Source: Thermoplasmata archaeon (GTDB lineage Archaea; Thermoplasmatota; Thermoplasmata; GCA-020350865). From it: a DNA stretch of 13,119 nucleotides. The stretch's first letter is position 1. Each line of letters begins with the position of its first letter. The DNA lies in assembly GCA_020350865.1 (NCBI GenBank), contig CP070726.1:1508528-1521646 (forward strand), in the 5' to 3' direction. Of this stretch, positions 12,792 through 13,119 are shown piece by piece. The position numbers and the translations under genes were made by a program. The notes under the pieces are model-generated. The model saw nothing but the letters and a program-made list of their open reading frames with translations, was not told where the DNA came from and did no database searches.

Positions 12792-12908
12792 CGTTGGGGA
12801 TGGGAATTCAGTGGGTTCACTCACCCCTCCGAAATGTGTTAATATAGTGGATTTTAGATATTTATTATTAGCAGGCCTCGTACTTAAGGGCGGGGTTTAT
12901 AGATACTA

Positions 12909-12925
12909 TAGCTATTATATAGCTA
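12909..12925. repeat. 7-bp inverted repeat in AT-rich promoter region
   Basis: TAGCTAT (12909-12915) and ATAGCTA (12919-12925) are exact complements with three bases between; another ATAGCT follows at 12929-12934. The element overlaps TATATAG and lies about 65 bases before the start of the partial gene at 12988, so it could be an operator at that gene's promoter. In transcript form it would be a weak A/U stem. Confidence 0.4.
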
Positions 12926-12987
12926 AGATAGCTGTCACTTTAGGGCGATGGCAATGGGCCAGAAATTAAAAGGAAGTTGAAGTATTG

Positions 12988-13119
12988 ATGGAAAATATTA
13001 AGGTAAGATTTTCTCAGAAAGATGCAACAAGTACAGAATTAATGATGGGTTTGATATCAATTGAGATCAATTATCAACAGAAGAATTATAAAATCATAGC
13101 GGATTGGGATTTTCCACCT
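12988..13119 (+). CDS. Partial gene, N-terminal 44 codons, unknown
   Basis: From ATG 12988 the frame stays open to the window edge (44 codons, no stop). It encodes a start MENIKVRFSQKDATSTELMM followed by an alternating pattern (GLISIEINYQQKNYKIIADW) that would suit beta strands. I recognise no family. A stop in the same frame lies just upstream (12978-12980), so the start cannot be far earlier. AGGAAG (12971-12976) is a weak ribosome site, and A/T elements at 12897-12903 or 12916-12922 could be the TATA box. Base use is clearly more AT-rich than in the other genes of the window, which fits a recently acquired gene, but 132 bases are too few to judge. Confidence 0.5.
   Translation, partial: MENIKVRFSQKDATSTELMMGLISIEINYQQKNYKIIADWDFPP

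Noticed and set aside
12762..12824. TPR protein starting at GTG 12824
   Set aside because: GGAGG is only one base from the GTG, and the extra 21 residues are proline-rich and untypical. The TATA box at 12786-12791 would start transcription at ATG 12761. It remains a possible second form.
12213..12842. 209-codon open frame on the plus strand opposite the TPR gene
   Set aside because: It mirrors the TPR gene, whose two clear TPR motifs prove the minus strand is coding. The plus frame has no recognisable domain and no plausible promoter.

Overview
The window reads as a piece of a euryarchaeal genome, most likely from the Thermoplasmata or a related lineage. This is inferred from gene content and signals, not from a marker gene. 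Several genes have an archaeal-type TATA box about 20-28 bases before the start codon, with little or no leader. Others have GGAGG or GGTGA ribosome sites. The small winged-helix, PRC-barrel and membrane-anchored double winged-helix proteins are also archaeal in style.

Layout. Positions 49-1972 carry four small minus-strand genes: a DUF1614-like membrane protein, a small archaeal protein of unknown function, a winged-helix protein and a PRC-barrel protein. Positions 2207-4537 hold a two-gene plus-strand operon: citrate CoA-transferase (CitF, citrate lyase alpha) followed by a short citrate-synthase-fold citryl-CoA lyase. This pairing could cleave citrate, or make it, without the CitE and CitD subunits of ordinary citrate lyase.

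Positions 4538-8190 form the most interesting unit. An AT-rich promoter region contains a 39-base inverted repeat centred on a TATA box. It precedes a five-PKD-domain surface protein that is translationally coupled (ATGA overlap) to a transmembrane regulator. That regulator has an outside CARDB-like domain, a second outside domain, one membrane helix and two cytoplasmic winged helices. The last outside domain of the surface protein and the membrane-proximal outside domain of the regulator look homologous. I propose a surface-sensing pair that may control its own promoter; this is inference.

Positions 8214-11249 hold a PhzF-family isomerase and a thioredoxin-fold DUF255 (YyaL/SPATA20-type) protein, divergent around a short shared A/T element. 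Positions 11347-12004 are a ribbon-helix-helix / PIN-domain toxin-antitoxin pair. Positions 12024-12761 encode a TPR protein on the minus strand. The last 280 bases are AT-rich and end in a gene cut by the window edge. No rRNA, tRNA, CRISPR array or insertion sequence was recognised.
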